Below are positions 31,524-43,824 of a DNA stretch of 64,000 nucleotides, piece by piece. Below the pieces are notes generated by a model that saw only the letters and a program-made list of their open reading frames with translations, ran no database searches and was not told the DNA's origin. The translations under genes were made by a program, and so were the position numbers. The stretch's first letter is position 1, and each line of letters begins with the position of its first letter. Source of the DNA: Acarospora socialis (lineage: Eukaryota > Ascomycota > Lecanoromycetes > Acarosporales > Acarosporaceae); contig JAMYGW020000002.1 in the NCBI GenBank assembly GCA_025617375.2, positions 3,286,001-3,350,000 on the forward strand, in the 5' to 3' direction.

Positions 31524-32832
31524 ATGCCTCATCACCACCACCATCACCGTTATTACCACCATTGCCGTCATCACCACCACGGCGACGACCATCCTCATCA
31601 TCCACGAGACCACGGTGCTGATGGGTTTGGTGACTCTCCATTTGGCCACCATCATGGTCATCACCACCACCATGGTTATCATCACCACCATGGTCATCAT
31701 CACCACCATGGCCATTATTACCACCATCGGAGAGAATATGATGCAGACGGATATCTTCGCGCTCGCTTTGAGGACGACGGCGTGTTCGGCCTAGGCCATG
31801 ATCCTGGGGATCGTCGCCACTTCAGGGACGAGCACCATAGACACAGGGAGCATAGGGACCACTATGAGCCCTTTGGTGAGAGACATGGACATGGAGGTTT
31901 TGACGCTCGCGCTCATGAGCGTGGGTTTGGCGGAGGATATGGAGGTGGACATTTTGATGATTTTGAGAGAGAGGATCCATTTACCGGTCGGACACACTAT
32001 CATGGTCACCGTCACGGTCATCACGGTCATGGTCATCACGGCCATGGTCATCATGCTCATGGCCACGACCGCCATCGGTACCGCGAGTTGTAAGTCCTTC
32101 CTTGATAGAGGGCGTAATCGAGCACTAACCCATATAGTGATCGTGACGAGCCGGAGTTCTTTGACGATCTTGATGATGACGATGTCGCGTTCTCCGACGA
32201 TGAGGAGCCTGGACCCTGGCACAGCCCCAGACCAGGGCAAGACGGATTTCGAGGACATGGTGGCTTCGAAGGACACCGGCATCGAGGACACCGTCATCAT
32301 GGTCACCATCATCACCATCGAGGTGGAGAAGAGCGCTTTAGCGACCGTTACCCACGTCCTTCGCCTTTCGATGGGTTTGATGATGAGTTTGATGATGAAT
32401 TCGACGATGGGTTTGATGACGAGGATGACGAGGAATTTCCACAACCGGCAGGGCCTGGACGAGCCGGCGATGGACGTACCCATTATGAAGTCCTGGGCGT
32501 ATCTCAGAGTGTGGACCAAGCAAGGTAGGTGGTTCAACTATATACTGTGTCTAGTAGAGCTGACGCAAGGCTTAGTCTGAATAAGGCCGCGAAGTTGGCG
32601 AGGATCAAGGCTCATCCTGACAAAAATCTCCGCTCCGACATGTCCGCGGACGAAAAACAGAGGATCAGCCATGAAGCTGCAAGAATTGGCCAGGCAGCTG
32701 ATGTCTTGACGGACCCAAGGAAGGTAAGCGGTTTTCTTTCTGTGCAATGCTCTATGGTACATAAACTCATATACCGAACAGCGCGCACGATATGACGCGG
32801 AACTAAGAATGGATCAGCACTGGGGTAGATAG
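31524..32832 (+). CDS. His-rich J-domain (DnaJ-like) protein
   Basis: Exons 31524..32089, 32138..32524, 32555..32723 and 32782..32832 give 390 residues. Residues 1 to about 190 are dominated by His (MPHHHHHHRYYHH and runs such as HHHHHGYHHHHGHH) with Gly, Asp and Arg. An acidic Asp/Glu/Phe repeat follows (FDDEFDDEFDDGFDDED). The C-terminus is a J-domain: THYEVLGVSQSVDQAR, then ARIKAHPDKN with the HPD tripeptide (338-340) that stimulates Hsp70 ATPase, then QAADVLTDPRKRARYDAEL. The third exon has a TAGTAG acceptor, so starts at 32555 or 32558 differ by one residue. The His runs could bind metal ions; that is inference. No membrane segment is seen. Confidence 0.82.
31650..31725 (+). repeat. In-frame CATCACCACCATGG-type tandem repeat
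   Basis: Three to four 15-18-bp units with a CATCACCACCATGG core encode the His runs of the J-protein. The length is likely unstable between strains. Confidence 0.6.
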
Positions 32833-32966
32833 ATGTTTCTTCTGTGAGCGATTACCGAGCGTCGAGTACTTCTTCCCTTCTCTTGTGTGCTTTGCTTCCA
32901 ATGTGCTTCAGAGCCGGCTTTGCGTCTGGCACCAAGCACTTGGGATCTCTCGAATAAATTTCTCTT

Positions 32967-34252
32967 TTACTTAGATGTAGTATTAGGTTCTAGCTTGTTT
33001 TCACGTGCTCTTTGAACTTTGACTTGTGCATCATATGCTTGCTTGACAGCCGCAATCTCGTCGATCAAAGGAGTATTCGCAAGTGCTGCCACCGCTGCAT
33101 TTGTACCTGCTTCGACCTTGTTGAGCCCTCTTCCGGATCCTAGATGCTGATTGCTCCAACCCCATCCAGTCAGGTACACCCCAACGTGAAAGTATTTCTG
33201 TCCATCATGGGACATTTCCGGTCCTCCCTCATCAATATAGGAAACCTTGATATTTTTACCCATTATCCTTCTTGCTAATTCTGGCTTAGCATCGGGGTAC
33301 GGTTTTGAGCCAATATTCTGCTGAAGGAGCTTAGGTGTCCAAAGGTTGGTCAACCAGTTCTCTGCTACTTGGAATCCGCCCTTGGTATCTGCAAGAACAA
33401 CAGCGGCTACGTAAGCCTCGAAAATATCCCCCATAGTTTTAATCCATAATTTTCTACTCTCCTGGTGAGACCGTGGTATTTTGGCCTGCTTAGCAAATCC
33501 GTACTGCACTGCGTATCCCGCTAGGGTCTCATTTTTGATCAACTTTTCGCGAACTTGAGACATTCTGCCAGCTCCAAGATGGGGGCATCGGGCGTATAGG
33601 AGCCGAGAAGCGATGATCTCGAGATAAGCGTCGCCAAGAAATTCAAGACGTTCGTAACTCCCATTGACCGAAGTAGCGTCATGCGAACTTAGCATACCCT
33701 GATGTTTGAAAGGGAGCTCCGAAAGAGAAGGGTCGGCAATGGGAGGTAAAGGTGGTAGCATGTGCGGTTGATGAGCCAGAGAAGGTTCAGAAAACGGTCT
33801 ATGGTCATGAAACGGGGGGATTGCAGGCAAATATGACGTCCTTGGCACAGAGCTGCTAGTAACCGTGCCGCGAGTATTGTTACTCAAGCCTGACCTGAGG
33901 AGCTGACCAAGCCTCGTTGCGGTTCGAACAGCTTCTTCACCAGCCACACTGATATGCTCGGCCACGCAGTCGGGTCTGTCCAGTAGCTCGCCGGTAAGCT
34001 CTGTTAGTAAAGCTATTCGATCTGCTGCCGTTCGTAGATTGGCTCCTGTAGCAGAAGGCGAGGAAACAGGCCGCCTCGTGATATGGCCATTCTTCGTGGA
34101 GTCTTCGTTCGTTGTCTCCTGCTGTACTGTGAGTGTGCACTGACAGTGATATAATCATGGTTGAGCCGGCTCACCTCAAACTTCCTTTGTTTCTTTGCTA
34201 CATCCTTAGTGTTACTACCATCACTCAGCTCTAGGCTTCTCTTCTTCACCAT
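32967..34252 (-). CDS. rnt1: Ribonuclease III, Rnt1/Pac1 type
   Basis: Exons on the minus strand are 34252..34175 and 34118..32967 (56-nt intron), giving 409 residues; an in-frame ATG at 34285 would add 11. Rnt1/Pac1 cleaves double-stranded hairpins in pre-rRNA and snRNA/snoRNA precursors in the nucleus. The N-terminus is basic (MVKKRSLELS, KKQRKFE). The catalytic domain has NGSYERLEFLGDAYLE (about 178-193), the RNase III signature with its Mg-binding acidic residues, and later KTMGDIFEAYVAAVVL with the second acidic pair. A C-terminal double-stranded RNA-binding-like part ends GSGRGLNKVEAGTNAAVAAL. The intron acceptor is the third of several close AGs, picked because it alone joins KFE to ETTNEDSTKNGHI in frame. 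It is too small for Dicer. Confidence 0.85.
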
Positions 34253-34407
34253 TTTCAAGGCATAAGGTAGTATCTCAAAAGTCACATCGAGCCGTACATC
34301 GGGGTGTTGATAACACGCCTTATCGTGTGGAAGCGGAAATTACCGCTAGCCTCTATATGTATCGCTCCCGAAATTGAACTTGCGCTTGTCGCTCCCAGAA
34401 CTCCATC

Positions 34408-34940
34408 ATGGCTGTTCCACGATCAAGAATTCTAGATCTGATGAAGGTAAGTGGCTCTCCTAGAGCATAGATGAACGTGTTAACCCTACTCAGGTGCAAT
34501 GCCGAATCTTTTCTACAACTTTCAATCCCGAAGGAACACGGACCGGTAATAAAGTGTTACGCCAGCGATTGAAAGGACCCGCTTTAGCAGCGTACTATCC
34601 CAGGCGAACGGCCACCTTAAGAGATCTGAGGAACGCCTATCCGGATTTGGAGACATGGGATGATGACGAAGAGGACCGCTTGGAGAACATACAATTGTAA
34701 GATGCTAGCTGGGTGTTGTTGGTATAAGTATGAGACTGACTATAGCTTTCAAAGACTGAAACAAAAGGGGAAGAGTGCACCTAAGAAGAAGCGAACGGCA
34801 GAGGGTAAGTGGAGCCCATGATTACTATTGGAGTAGCTCCATTGATCTGCGGCCGTCACTAATAACTGCCCTCTATAGAATCGAAGAAGTTTGCGAGCAG
34901 GAAGAAGAAGCCAGCCGCTGCACCGGTGAAATTTACATGA
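34408..34940 (+). CDS. rsm27: Mitochondrial small-subunit ribosomal protein mS33 (Rsm27)
   Basis: Four small exons, 34408..34446, 34494..34696, 34746..34804 and 34879..34940, give 120 residues. Introns are 47, 49 and 74 nt. The protein matches mS33: MAVPRSRILDLMKVQC, RIFSTTFNPEGTRTGNKVLR, LKGPALAAYYPRR and LRDLRNAYPDLETWDDDEED. The last exons add a Lys-rich tail (KQKGKSAPKKKRTAESKKF, SRKKKPAAAPVKFT). It acts in the mitochondrial 37S subunit. It is divergent from the RNase III gene, with starts only 155 bp apart. Confidence 0.88.
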
Positions 34941-35437
34941 GAGCGCGTGTCTTCTTTACTGGAGTGATTTGGTTTGGATGGCGCAGGGCATGTCACGATG
35001 CAACCGGTGTTGCGTATATTTTTAAGCTAGGCTTGTAGAAAGTTATAATTCGCATTGCAAGACCTCGATTTTTGCTAACTTCGAGATGCGTTCAAGCGCA
35101 TCGAGTTCCGAGTAATTGTTGAAGATGACTGATGCGACTCGTAGTATACTGATAGGAGATGCGCTGTTGGCACATCGCGGCTACCGTATCTGAGTGTCAC
35201 AGACTCATACCAGCACTCAGTACGAAGTCGTACCTTAGTGTTAAGTGAGACTGCTCCTGCTCGTATCTCAGCACCCCACCAGACTTTATCACTTCGCTGT
35301 ACCTTAAGGCGTCGAACCTCATTACTACGCTTGAACGAGGTAGATCGCGCAATAGCATCTACATTCAGTTGTTCCCTCCATCCGTACAAAAACCCAACAA
35401 ATCTATCACTTATAAAACATCCGACAGCAACGTCAAA
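34941..35437. other. Intergenic, SF3B2 promoter
   Basis: 497 bp between same-strand genes. Nothing else is seen. Confidence 0.5.
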
Positions 35438-37170
35438 ATGCCGGTCGCGGTGAAGTCGACTAAGAATCAGGCGAGGAGGGCAAAGAAGAAGGCCGCTAAG
35501 AAGAATGAGGTATGCTTCTAGTGACAATATCCCCACAAGATATTCCTGACAGCTGTTAGATTATATCGACCCCAAACCCAGTGCCGACGTCAGAGTCTGA
35601 GGCAGGGACGGAACCAGGAAAGGAAAACGGCGCGATAGCCGAGCTTGACTCTATGGACACTCTGGAAGAGTCAGATCCGCTCTACGAGATGTACAAGGAC
35701 ATTATGGAGAAATTCGAGAAAGGTGATAAGGAAGACCCGGCGCTGAAGGAACCGGAGAAGCCTGAAATCTACTTTGACGACGATGACGAAATACCCGACG
35801 AGGACGAGGAGAAAGGGGTCGCAAAACTCTCTAAGAAGGCAAGAAAAGAACAGAACAAACTCTCTGTGGCGGAACTCAAGGCCTTAGTGAAAAAGCCAGA
35901 AACGGTAGATTGGACCGACACATCGGCTTCGGATCCAAGATTACTTGTCCACATCAAAGCATATCGAAATGTTGTTCCCGTCCCTGCGCATTGGTCCCTG
36001 AAAAGAGAATACTTATCCTCGAAACGAGGTGTTGAGAAACCACCTTTCGCGCTGCCCAAGTTCATACAAGAGACTGGAATCGCCGAGATGAGGGACGCCG
36101 TACTGGAAAAGCAAGATCAGGCGAGCCTGAAACAAAAGCAAAGAGAGAGGGTGCAGCCGAAGATGGGAAAGCTGGACATTGACTACCAGAAGCTTTACGA
36201 AGCTTTCTTCCGTTTCCAGACCAAACCCGAGTTGACACGTTACGGTGAAGTCTATTACGAAGGGAAAGAGTATGAGACCAATTTAAGGCATCTTCGACCT
36301 GGTGAGCTCAGCGAAGAGCTTAAAGAAGCTCTTAATATCCCACCTGGTGCACCACCACCGTGGCTGATCAATCAGCAGCGATTTGGGCCTCCACCTTCAT
36401 ACCCTGCGCTTAAGATACCTGGTCTCAACGCTCCTCCACCACCAGGCGCGATATGGGGCTTTCATCCAGGTGGGTACGGTAAGCCTCCTGTTGATGAATA
36501 CAATAGGCCATTGTATGGCGGGGACATCTTTGGCGTTCTACAGCCGCAGCAGAACGCGCAGATGGGCGAGCCAGTAGAGAAAACTCTGTGGGGAGAGCTA
36601 CAGGAACCCGAAGAGGAGTCTGAAGAAGAGGAGAGTGATGACGAAGAAGAAGATGATGATAAGGATGACATTGGTGCTGGGTTGCAAACGCCTAGTGGGC
36701 TTGAGACTCCGGGCGGTATAACATCTACCGTACCCTCAGAGTTTGGTGGGGCAGAGAGTGTCGCTGGAGAATTCAATCTCCGGAAGCAGAGGAGAGGCAC
36801 GGAAACTGAAGAGTCAACACATCCACGGTCGGCGTACCAAGTAATCCCAGAACAGCAGGCTCGAGTACAAGGTTTCTTTGGTGGAGACCGCACCTACGAT
36901 TTAAAAGGTGCTCAGTCTAACCTTCCGGTTCTGGGTCAAGAAGATCAGAACAGGAAGCGTAAGAAGCCTGGTGACATAGATGTGGCTGTGGACCCTGATT
37001 CTTTACAAGCTAAGGACGGGATGGACAAAGAAGAGCTAAAGAAAATGTATGAAGCGCAAAAACAGCAGGAACAGGGTCAATGGGGGTTTCAAGAAGATCT
37101 GAGCGATATGATTGCCAGTGAAAGTCGTAAGCGACAGAAGAGAGATGAAGAGAGGAGAGCGAAGAGGTAA
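35438..37170 (+). CDS. cus1: Splicing factor 3b subunit 2 (SF3B2/SAP145, yeast Cus1)
   Basis: Exons 35438..35509 and 35560..37170 (50-nt intron) give 560 residues. This U2 snRNP SF3b subunit helps bind the branch-site region of pre-mRNA in the nucleus. The start MPVAVKSTKNQARRAKKK is basic. The DUF382 core includes DWTDTSASDPRLLVHIKAYR, VPVPAHWSLKREYLSSKRG and PPFALPKFIQETGI. The PSP region has LRPGELSEELKEALNIPPGA and PPPWLINQQRFGPPPSYP, then PGAIWGFHPGGYGKPPVDE and LYGGDIFGVL. An acidic stretch (EEESEEEESDDEEEDDDKDD) and a basic C-terminus complete it. Motif order is as in yeast and human. Confidence 0.94.
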
Positions 37171-37662
37171 TGGGATAAGATAATAGTTACTAAGATCAAG
37201 AACATAAGAACATAAGAACATGCGTGGTCAAGATGAACATCTCATAGAAGTGCACGTAGTAACGAGCCTTTGGACGATGCCAATTGACCTCGATTACGTC
37301 CCGAGCAGCGACCACTCGTTGATTCCTTTCTGATATCTGCTAAAAAAGCATTATTCACTACGATACTAACACGAAAGGTAACAATCGAGCCCCCCTAATT
37401 ACGAACAATTACTATTACGATCACTGCCTCACGTCAAATTGACCGGCAGTGTCACTCTTGGCACTGGAGGTGCCTAATGTGGTATAGTGCCAAAGTCGCG
37501 TCTAAGATATTTTGCGTGCATCAGACGACCGCAATTAATCGACAACTCAACTCCTTCCTCATACTCACTGCAAATCCGTAGGCACCTCCACACCTGTATC
37601 CGAGCTTAACCAGAATATCGTCATTTGCTCCACAGAGAGTGAAGGTCACTCAGCAGCGAATC
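37171..37662. other. Intergenic
   Basis: 492 bp between same-strand genes. An AAGAACAT repeat (three copies) lies just after the SF3B2 stop, near 37198-37220. No gene is seen. Confidence 0.5.
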
Positions 37663-39572
37663 ATGGAACGAGATCGAGATAGAAGGTCCGCCTTACCCTC
37701 CCCAAAGCTCGAGGTGCAGAGCATGCGTGGTCGACTCATCTCGAGGACCAAACCAAGTGTACTGCTTGTAATAGAAAGCTGACATTTTACTGACACAGAT
37801 ATGATGATCGCGACCGTAACTCAGGTGGTGAAACGTACCGACCTTCACACAGACCCGATCGATCTCCACCGCCACGAACTGATAATTTTCGCTCGAATCG
37901 TTCGCCTCCACGGAGAGCCCGGTCCCCTCCGCCGGTTGATACATACATACCGCCTGGTAATAGAGTTGCTGGTCGATCTCGAAGTAGGTCGCCAGGAAAT
38001 TACCGCCGTCGCTCTAGAAGTCCTACATTCAGAGCGAGGGACAATCCAGGAAGTTTCAGAGGGAGACCAAGGTCGCCTGCACGGCGCTTTTCACCCAGAC
38101 GCGAAGAGCGACCGCGATCCCCGATACGAAGGCGCTCGAGATCTCCATATGGAGATCGTGAAGCCCCATCCATGAGAGGTGGTAGGGCGAGGTCCCCTCC
38201 TCTGAAAAGGGGTCGTGAAATATCACCCATTGAAGATCGGCGTTATCGCTCGCCTCCACCCAGTAAACGGGAACGGCTTGCGTCACCCCCACGCACTAGA
38301 TACGAAAGGCGACAGTCACCTCCACCAAGGAGAGCATATTCTCCACCGCGTGATTCCAGACGTACACCACCAGCGGGTCCTAGAATGAGCAATCGACAAC
38401 GCTCGCGTACCCCTCCACGCCGCGAAGAACAAGTTGATCCCTATGCTGTCGCTTCCTGGAGACGTCGCTCGCTTTCCCCTGCTCCACGTCGATCAGAACA
38501 CGCATCTGGTCGGGAGTCTGTTGCTACATCTCGACGCTCTTCGCCTCCGATACATCCCGATAGACTTGCGCTGGCTGGCCCTGATACTCGATCACCAGCC
38601 TATGAAAACTCTCGTGTCGCTCCACAGTCTTACGCTGCGCCGAGTCCACCCGCTTATCACGGACGATCTCCTCGTAGGGAACGCGATCAATCCCCCCCAC
38701 GACGCGGTTATTCTCCTGCTCCAATGTCTCCTCGTGAGCCGTCACGCTATCGCTCTCCGTCGCCGAGGCGAGACTCGCCGCAACCATATGAGCGGGATGA
38801 ACCACGCAATGGCGCTGGCCATGATACATGGTCATCGAATCAGATTACGGCAGGTTCAGGAGCTTCGTATCGTAACGGGAGTCACTATCCTTCTCGTGCT
38901 CCACCGAGTGGTCCGGCTGGCGGGTCTCGGTACAATGAATCCTCAGCAATGTCTCCTCCGTCTGGGCCCGCTTCAGCGCCATTGTCAATGTCAGCACATA
39001 ATCGCCCAAGCAGTGCATCGCTCTTGTCAGCACCAACGAGGCCCCGCGGGGGCTCCGGCTTTGGCAGAGAGTACTCGCGGGATAACTCATATGGTGGCCC
39101 GCACCCTCGCCGTGGACCGCCTATGCCGTATCAGTATAATGAACCACCTTCACGTCATTACGATAGGCCGCCCCGCGACGGCATCCCTACTGGCCCTCGT
39201 TCCGGTCACTCTGGGCCACTGCCTTATGATAGTAGACCTCCTTTCCGTTCGAACAATAGCAGCTCAACGACCTACCCGCGTACGCAGAGATTCATGCATC
39301 ATGTGGCCAATGTGCCGGCCATAGTTCCCGGAGGCAAATTGCTACCCTCGGGTCTGGATCCAGCAACAGAGAGACGTCTAGCACAATTGGAAGAAGACAA
39401 GAAAAAGCTCCTCGACCAAATCGAAGAGAAGCAAAGGGCTAAGAGGGCTGGCTTGAGAGACTGGGAAAGGTTGGAGAGGGAGAGCGCGAGAGAGGGATTG
39501 AAAAGTGAACTTGCGGAAGGTCATTTGAACCGGATGACTGGCGAGGGCGGCCTGGGTAGTGCAGCTTTCTAG
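37663..39572 (+). CDS. RS/RSPP-rich nuclear protein (SRRM-like)
   Basis: Exons 37663..37685 and 37799..39572 give 598 residues. The main exon is one long open frame rich in Arg-Ser and Ser-Pro-Pro (RRSRSPTFRARD, RSPPLKRGREISP, RTRYERRQSPPPRRAYSPP), as in RS-domain splicing or matrix proteins, with no RRM. The C-terminal 90 residues differ: PAIVPGGKLLPSGLDPATE is followed by a charged coiled coil (RRLAQLEEDKKKLLDQIEEK) to the end. The 23-nt first exon (MERDRDRR) is plausible because it joins RR-YDDRDRN in phase, but its donor (GTCCGC) is weak, so the 5' end is uncertain. Role in splicing is inferred from composition. Confidence 0.68.
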
Positions 39573-40471
39573 GTTGGCGGATCGATGGAGTGTTGGCAGT
39601 TAGGCGGGCCCATTTTAACCCTTTGAGCTGTTCCCGTGGCTTTATTCATCATCCTTTGAATAGCGGCTGTTACCTTCTCTTATGGTTTGTTGTCCTGCAT
39701 GCTTTCACTCTACAGCGGTTTCTGTGTCCCATGTTCAAGCACTTCGTGTCGCGAACAGGCTCCCTGTGACAGGACACTAGGGCTACTTGAACTCATTTCT
39801 TTACTACAGAGTAGACCAGCATAATACTGAACAATCTCTTTCAAACAGTGCTTGGCCATATTCTCAGATAAGAATAGAAGTATGTAAGGTCGATTGCTCC
39901 AGCATTGTCGAGAAACAAACCTCTACCGATGCTTTTGAGACCAGAATTAGTTAGGCAGATCCGGGGAAGTACATCTGATAATCCTCAGCGATGGGGCCTC
40001 TCCAGACCTCAACGCACCTTAAACCTCTCAAAGTCATAACAGTACAACCCCGTTGTTTCCAATAACTTATGGCGCGTATTCTACTCTTGCAGTGTGAATT
40101 GTAGAGGCTCATGCCTGTGCCGTGATAAGGCAGGGGTTTCCCTAAATAGTAATCCCCCGCTCTCTTAGCCACTCATACAGACAAGCTAAACTTACTAGGG
40201 CAAGCCACCAGGCCTTCTAGATGCCGGATATAGACCCTCTCCGGAACCAACGTTATCCTACTGCACGAGTGCCTCCCACTGGCCCTCGGAATAGATCATG
40301 TCTTTGCTTATTTGTACAGCTTCGTTGTCGTGTCGTCTCATGATCTGTATCTGGTATTTCTGACGGCTGTCGTCTTCTCCATCGTTTCGACTTACTCTTT
40401 CTTCAATCCCATTTAGAAAAATATCTGCTTGTTTGTTCAGCTGCTCCTCTCATACTACCTAGAACGCAGCC
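39573..40471. other. Intergenic
   Basis: 899 bp, with only short frames. The last few hundred bases are the pyrimidine-rich promoter of the next gene. Confidence 0.5.
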
Positions 40472-42499
40472 ATGGAACATGGCGCCTTCGAACTCTTCCC
40501 GCCGCGCTCCAATGCTTCAGCCTACTCCCGCGTCTCGAGCATTACGGCCCTAGATGAGACGCACAGTCATCTTGGCCCTTTGCCTAACAGAAGCCACGAT
40601 TATCGACGTGATCACAGTCACACTACCAGCGATCGAAAGGGTTTTGAAGAAAGCACGGAAATCCTTATCAACCCAGGCCCGACGACAACTGACAACCTGC
40701 CGTGGCTTCCTGGCATTCTCAAACATGTCCCGTGGCTAGGCTTGTGTGCTTTGGTCATTTCAATATCTTGCATGGCTGTTTCCATTGCCGTCCTGGTCAT
40801 GTCTAATGGCCGATCAGTAACAAGCTGGTGGATCCAACCGACCGTCTACCTGGCTGCTGCATCCGCCACCGCAAATGTTGCGCTACAATTTGCTTTGGCT
40901 CAAGGAGTAACCATTTCATGGTGGTACAAATCTTTGCGAGGAGGCACTCTAGGAGATCTCCACCGCTACTGGATCTATGGTTTGGTCAATCTATTCGCAA
41001 TCTAGCGCCTTGGGCTGACCTTCGGTTTTTGTGCAGGAGACAGTGTATGGGCAACGTTGACTGCCGGCCGTCATTTCAATAAAATAGCGCTTGCAAGTCT
41101 CGTTGTGAGTGTGGCTGTAATCGATGGTCCTCTCCTTCAGCGTGCCTCGACCATCGTTCCCAAGGACATCACTTCGTCGATAATGGTGCATGCTTCTATT
41201 GCTCCGCAACTGCCTGTAGGATATACGGCAACGATGCTCGGGCGTGTGGAGTACCCCAAAGTTCTCGCCGCACCATTCGCGGACGTCTTGCAGGACTACT
41301 CCCGTCGTACGCCTATTACCGCAGAAATTGAAGGCTGCGTGGGGATATGTGAAATGGTTATCCCAGGCGCTGGTTTTTCGATTGACTGCCAACCTCCTAC
41401 CAGAACTCCTGTTGACTATCATCCTCCGAAACCTCTCAAGAATGGCAGCTTGCCCGCTAGTGCTTTTGATGACCAGCCAATTTTCTCAGTGAATCTCCTC
41501 TGGTCACATGGACATTATGCAACTGATAAAAACCAGAAGGCTTCCGTTAGCTCCTCAGCGCCAGAGCAACTCATTTTATCGGTAGGCTACTCAGATACCA
41601 AGGAGTGCGCCGGAAGTTTCGTCATGAAAAACTGCACACTTACACAGGCCGTTGTCGATTATCAGGTTTTACTGCACAACAACACTGTTTCACTCAATAA
41701 TCCCACTGTCAACCTCCACGTCGTCTCGATGGGAAATTCAGTTCCGGATGTCTTGCCCGGCTATTTACCAGGCAAGAACATCACCCTAGGCGGGTTTGCT
41801 TTGGCTGGTACAGATTTATTCGCCATAGATACTTCGTTGCGATTCGTGGGCGCGGCGGGAATGTGGGAAGTGAACCAGTTCAACACTTTTGCAAGTCAAT
41901 ACATTGTCAATTCGAAGTATATCATGAACTGCCAATTCGACTGGAGAGACCCCACCAACGACATCCTCACTGCCTTGCACGAAATCATGTTTCGAACTGC
42001 TCTCAAGGCTGCCAGTGCAGCTGACTCGGTCCTCGTACAAAACGCGCATGGTAACCGCACATTCGCCACGAAGCAATCAGTGCATGCGACGCAGACAGGT
42101 GTGCAGAACGTGTTCGTGTCACATTACGGTTACTTGTGTGGCGCCTTGGCGGTCATGACGTTGGGCGTTCTGTCCGTTATACCTACTTTTTATGGATGGT
42201 GGAAGCTCGGCCGACCCATGACCTTGAGTCCTATCGAGACGGCAAAAGCCTTCAATGCTCCGCTCTTGAACCAACAGCCTTCGCACTCAAACGCGGATGT
42301 GGGAAAACTGATGAGGGATATTGGAGGACGCCCTGTGAGGTATGGAGAGGTGGCTGTTGCTGTACCCACATATTCTGACGCGCCACATGATACGGAGATG
42401 GCTGGTGTTGGTGGGAATGCTGTTACGGGTAGAAGATTAGAGATGGCGCATCCGGATATCGTGCTGAGACCCCGGAAGGCAGCGAGGTTGGATGCTTAG
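40472..42499 (+). CDS. Conserved fungal multi-pass membrane protein, function unknown
   Basis: Exons 40472..40979 and 41037..42499 (57-nt intron, donor GTTTGG) give 656 residues. A Ser/His-rich cytosolic N-terminus precedes helices at about residues 85-113 (VPWLGLCALVISISCMAVSI), 121-145 (WIQPTVYLAAASATANVAL) and one after RHFNKIA (LASLVVSVAVIDG). A long, probably extracellular region has several Asn-X-Ser/Thr sites and Cys, and a last helix near 550-575 (YGYLCGALAVMTLGVLSVIP) precedes a cytosolic tail. WWYKSLRGGTLGDLHRYW and VAVIDGPLLQRAS are patterns I associate with uncharacterised fungal membrane proteins. The intron is needed to avoid a stop and join HRYWIY to GDSVWATLTAG. Confidence 0.75.
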
Positions 42500-43014
42500 C
42501 GGTGGCTTCTTGGATCTCATCTATCATCAGTCCCTAGGTAACCGGTTGTCAGTTTCAGACCATGTGCTTCTTTCAAAGTTCAACAACGTTTGCGGCATCC
42601 AGGATGCCGTAGGACTTCGGAAATGTAATGATGAACCGACCCTGTACCAATGCCACAAAGAAGTCACTCTACAACTGACATCGCCATTATCGACGGCCAG
42701 TCTAATCGGGTACAGTACAAGCTCACAGACTACAGGCTGCTTTTGAGAGTCCATCTGAATACAGCTTCCTGTCGACCACAACTCTTAGTCTCCTCCGCGC
42801 AGTATCAATTTAAAGTCCACTCCGCATCCAGCCACTCCCCGCGCTATAGAGTTTATTCATGGAAGATTCAATTTGTTCAACTACTACAATCTAGCTACGC
42901 CTATGGCTCAAAGTGATAGCAGACAACTCCACGCACGCACAAAGTACAACAACACACACGAGTCCACCAATTCTCCAACCCCGCAGTCATAATCATACAA
43001 GACGCACAAACCCC
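42500..43014. other. Intergenic between convergent genes
   Basis: 515 bp, no supported gene. Confidence 0.5.
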
Positions 43015-43824
43015 TCACCACGACAACTCCGTCCTTAGCGCCGACGGCCGTGACATTCCATGGCGACTACCACTACCATGATGGCTGCTGTGATGCCCAT
43101 GGTGGCTCGAGGCCAGTCCATAACGAGTTCCATGCGAACTATCACCACCACCATGATGGCTGCTGTGGTGACTATGTCCATGGCTACTATGATGCGCCTG
43201 GTGGCTCGAGTGCCCTCCAAAATTGCTATCGTGCCGACTCCCGTGGTGGCTCGAGCCTAGCCCATAACGACTTCCATGGACACTTCCTCGTTCGCTTGGA
43301 CGGTGGCTTTCGAAATTGCTTTGAAAGGCGTGTCCACTGCCATGGTGACTTGAGCCCAGTCCGCTCCGATGGCTGCTGCCATGTCGAGTGCTAGGAATGC
43401 CACTTCGGTGGCTGCTGCCATATCGAGTGCTAGGAGCGCCGCTTCGATGACTGCTCCAGTGACTGCTTCGATGCGTACTGAGATGCGAAGCGCCCAAGAC
43501 TTGCCCCTCTTGCTGCATGATAATACTTCTTCTGATGCCAGCCCAGGCAGGTGGGGAGCCTTTCAACCATTCCGGTACTGGACCCCAGTCATCGATGTCG
43601 TCGTCGCTAGTATCGGAAGATCCATCCGAGTCCGTCCACTCGTGCGTTCGTGGCACATGAGTGAATCCCTGTCCACTTCCGCGCGACTGGCCGAGCACTC
43701 CGGGACACACTATGTCGTCGTACCTATGGATGGCATCTCGGCTGGGCACGTAGCTGTCGTCCAGGCCGTAGAGGACGGGCGGCACGACAAAGCTTCCTAC
43801 CGAGGCGTAGGGGTAGCCACTCAT
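43015..43824 (-). CDS. Ser/His/Gly-rich low-complexity protein
   Basis: Single exon, 269 residues; no family recognised. Residues 1 to about 105 look semi-ordered (MSGYPYASVGSFVVPPVLYG, an acidic TDSDGSSDTSDDDIDDWGP, then VPEWLKGSPPAWAG). From about 110 to the end it is built from degenerate units around SSHRSG, STRYG and SSHHGS. The base repeats read GGCTCGAGC and ATGGTGGCTGC on the plus strand, giving long shadow frames there. A single frame without stops across the whole repeat supports real coding. Composition recalls adjacent gene 44657-45334. Confidence 0.6.
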   Translation of the reverse strand: MSGYPYASVGSFVVPPVLYGLDDSYVPSRDAIHRYDDIVCPGVLGQSRGSGQGFTHVPRTHEWTDSDGSSDTSDDDIDDWGPVPEWLKGSPPAWAGIRRSIIMQQEGQVLGASHLSTHRSSHWSSHRSGAPSTRYGSSHRSGIPSTRHGSSHRSGLGSSHHGSGHAFQSNFESHRPSERGSVHGSRYGLGSSHHGSRHDSNFGGHSSHQAHHSSHGHSHHSSHHGGGDSSHGTRYGLASSHHGHHSSHHGSGSRHGMSRPSALRTELSW

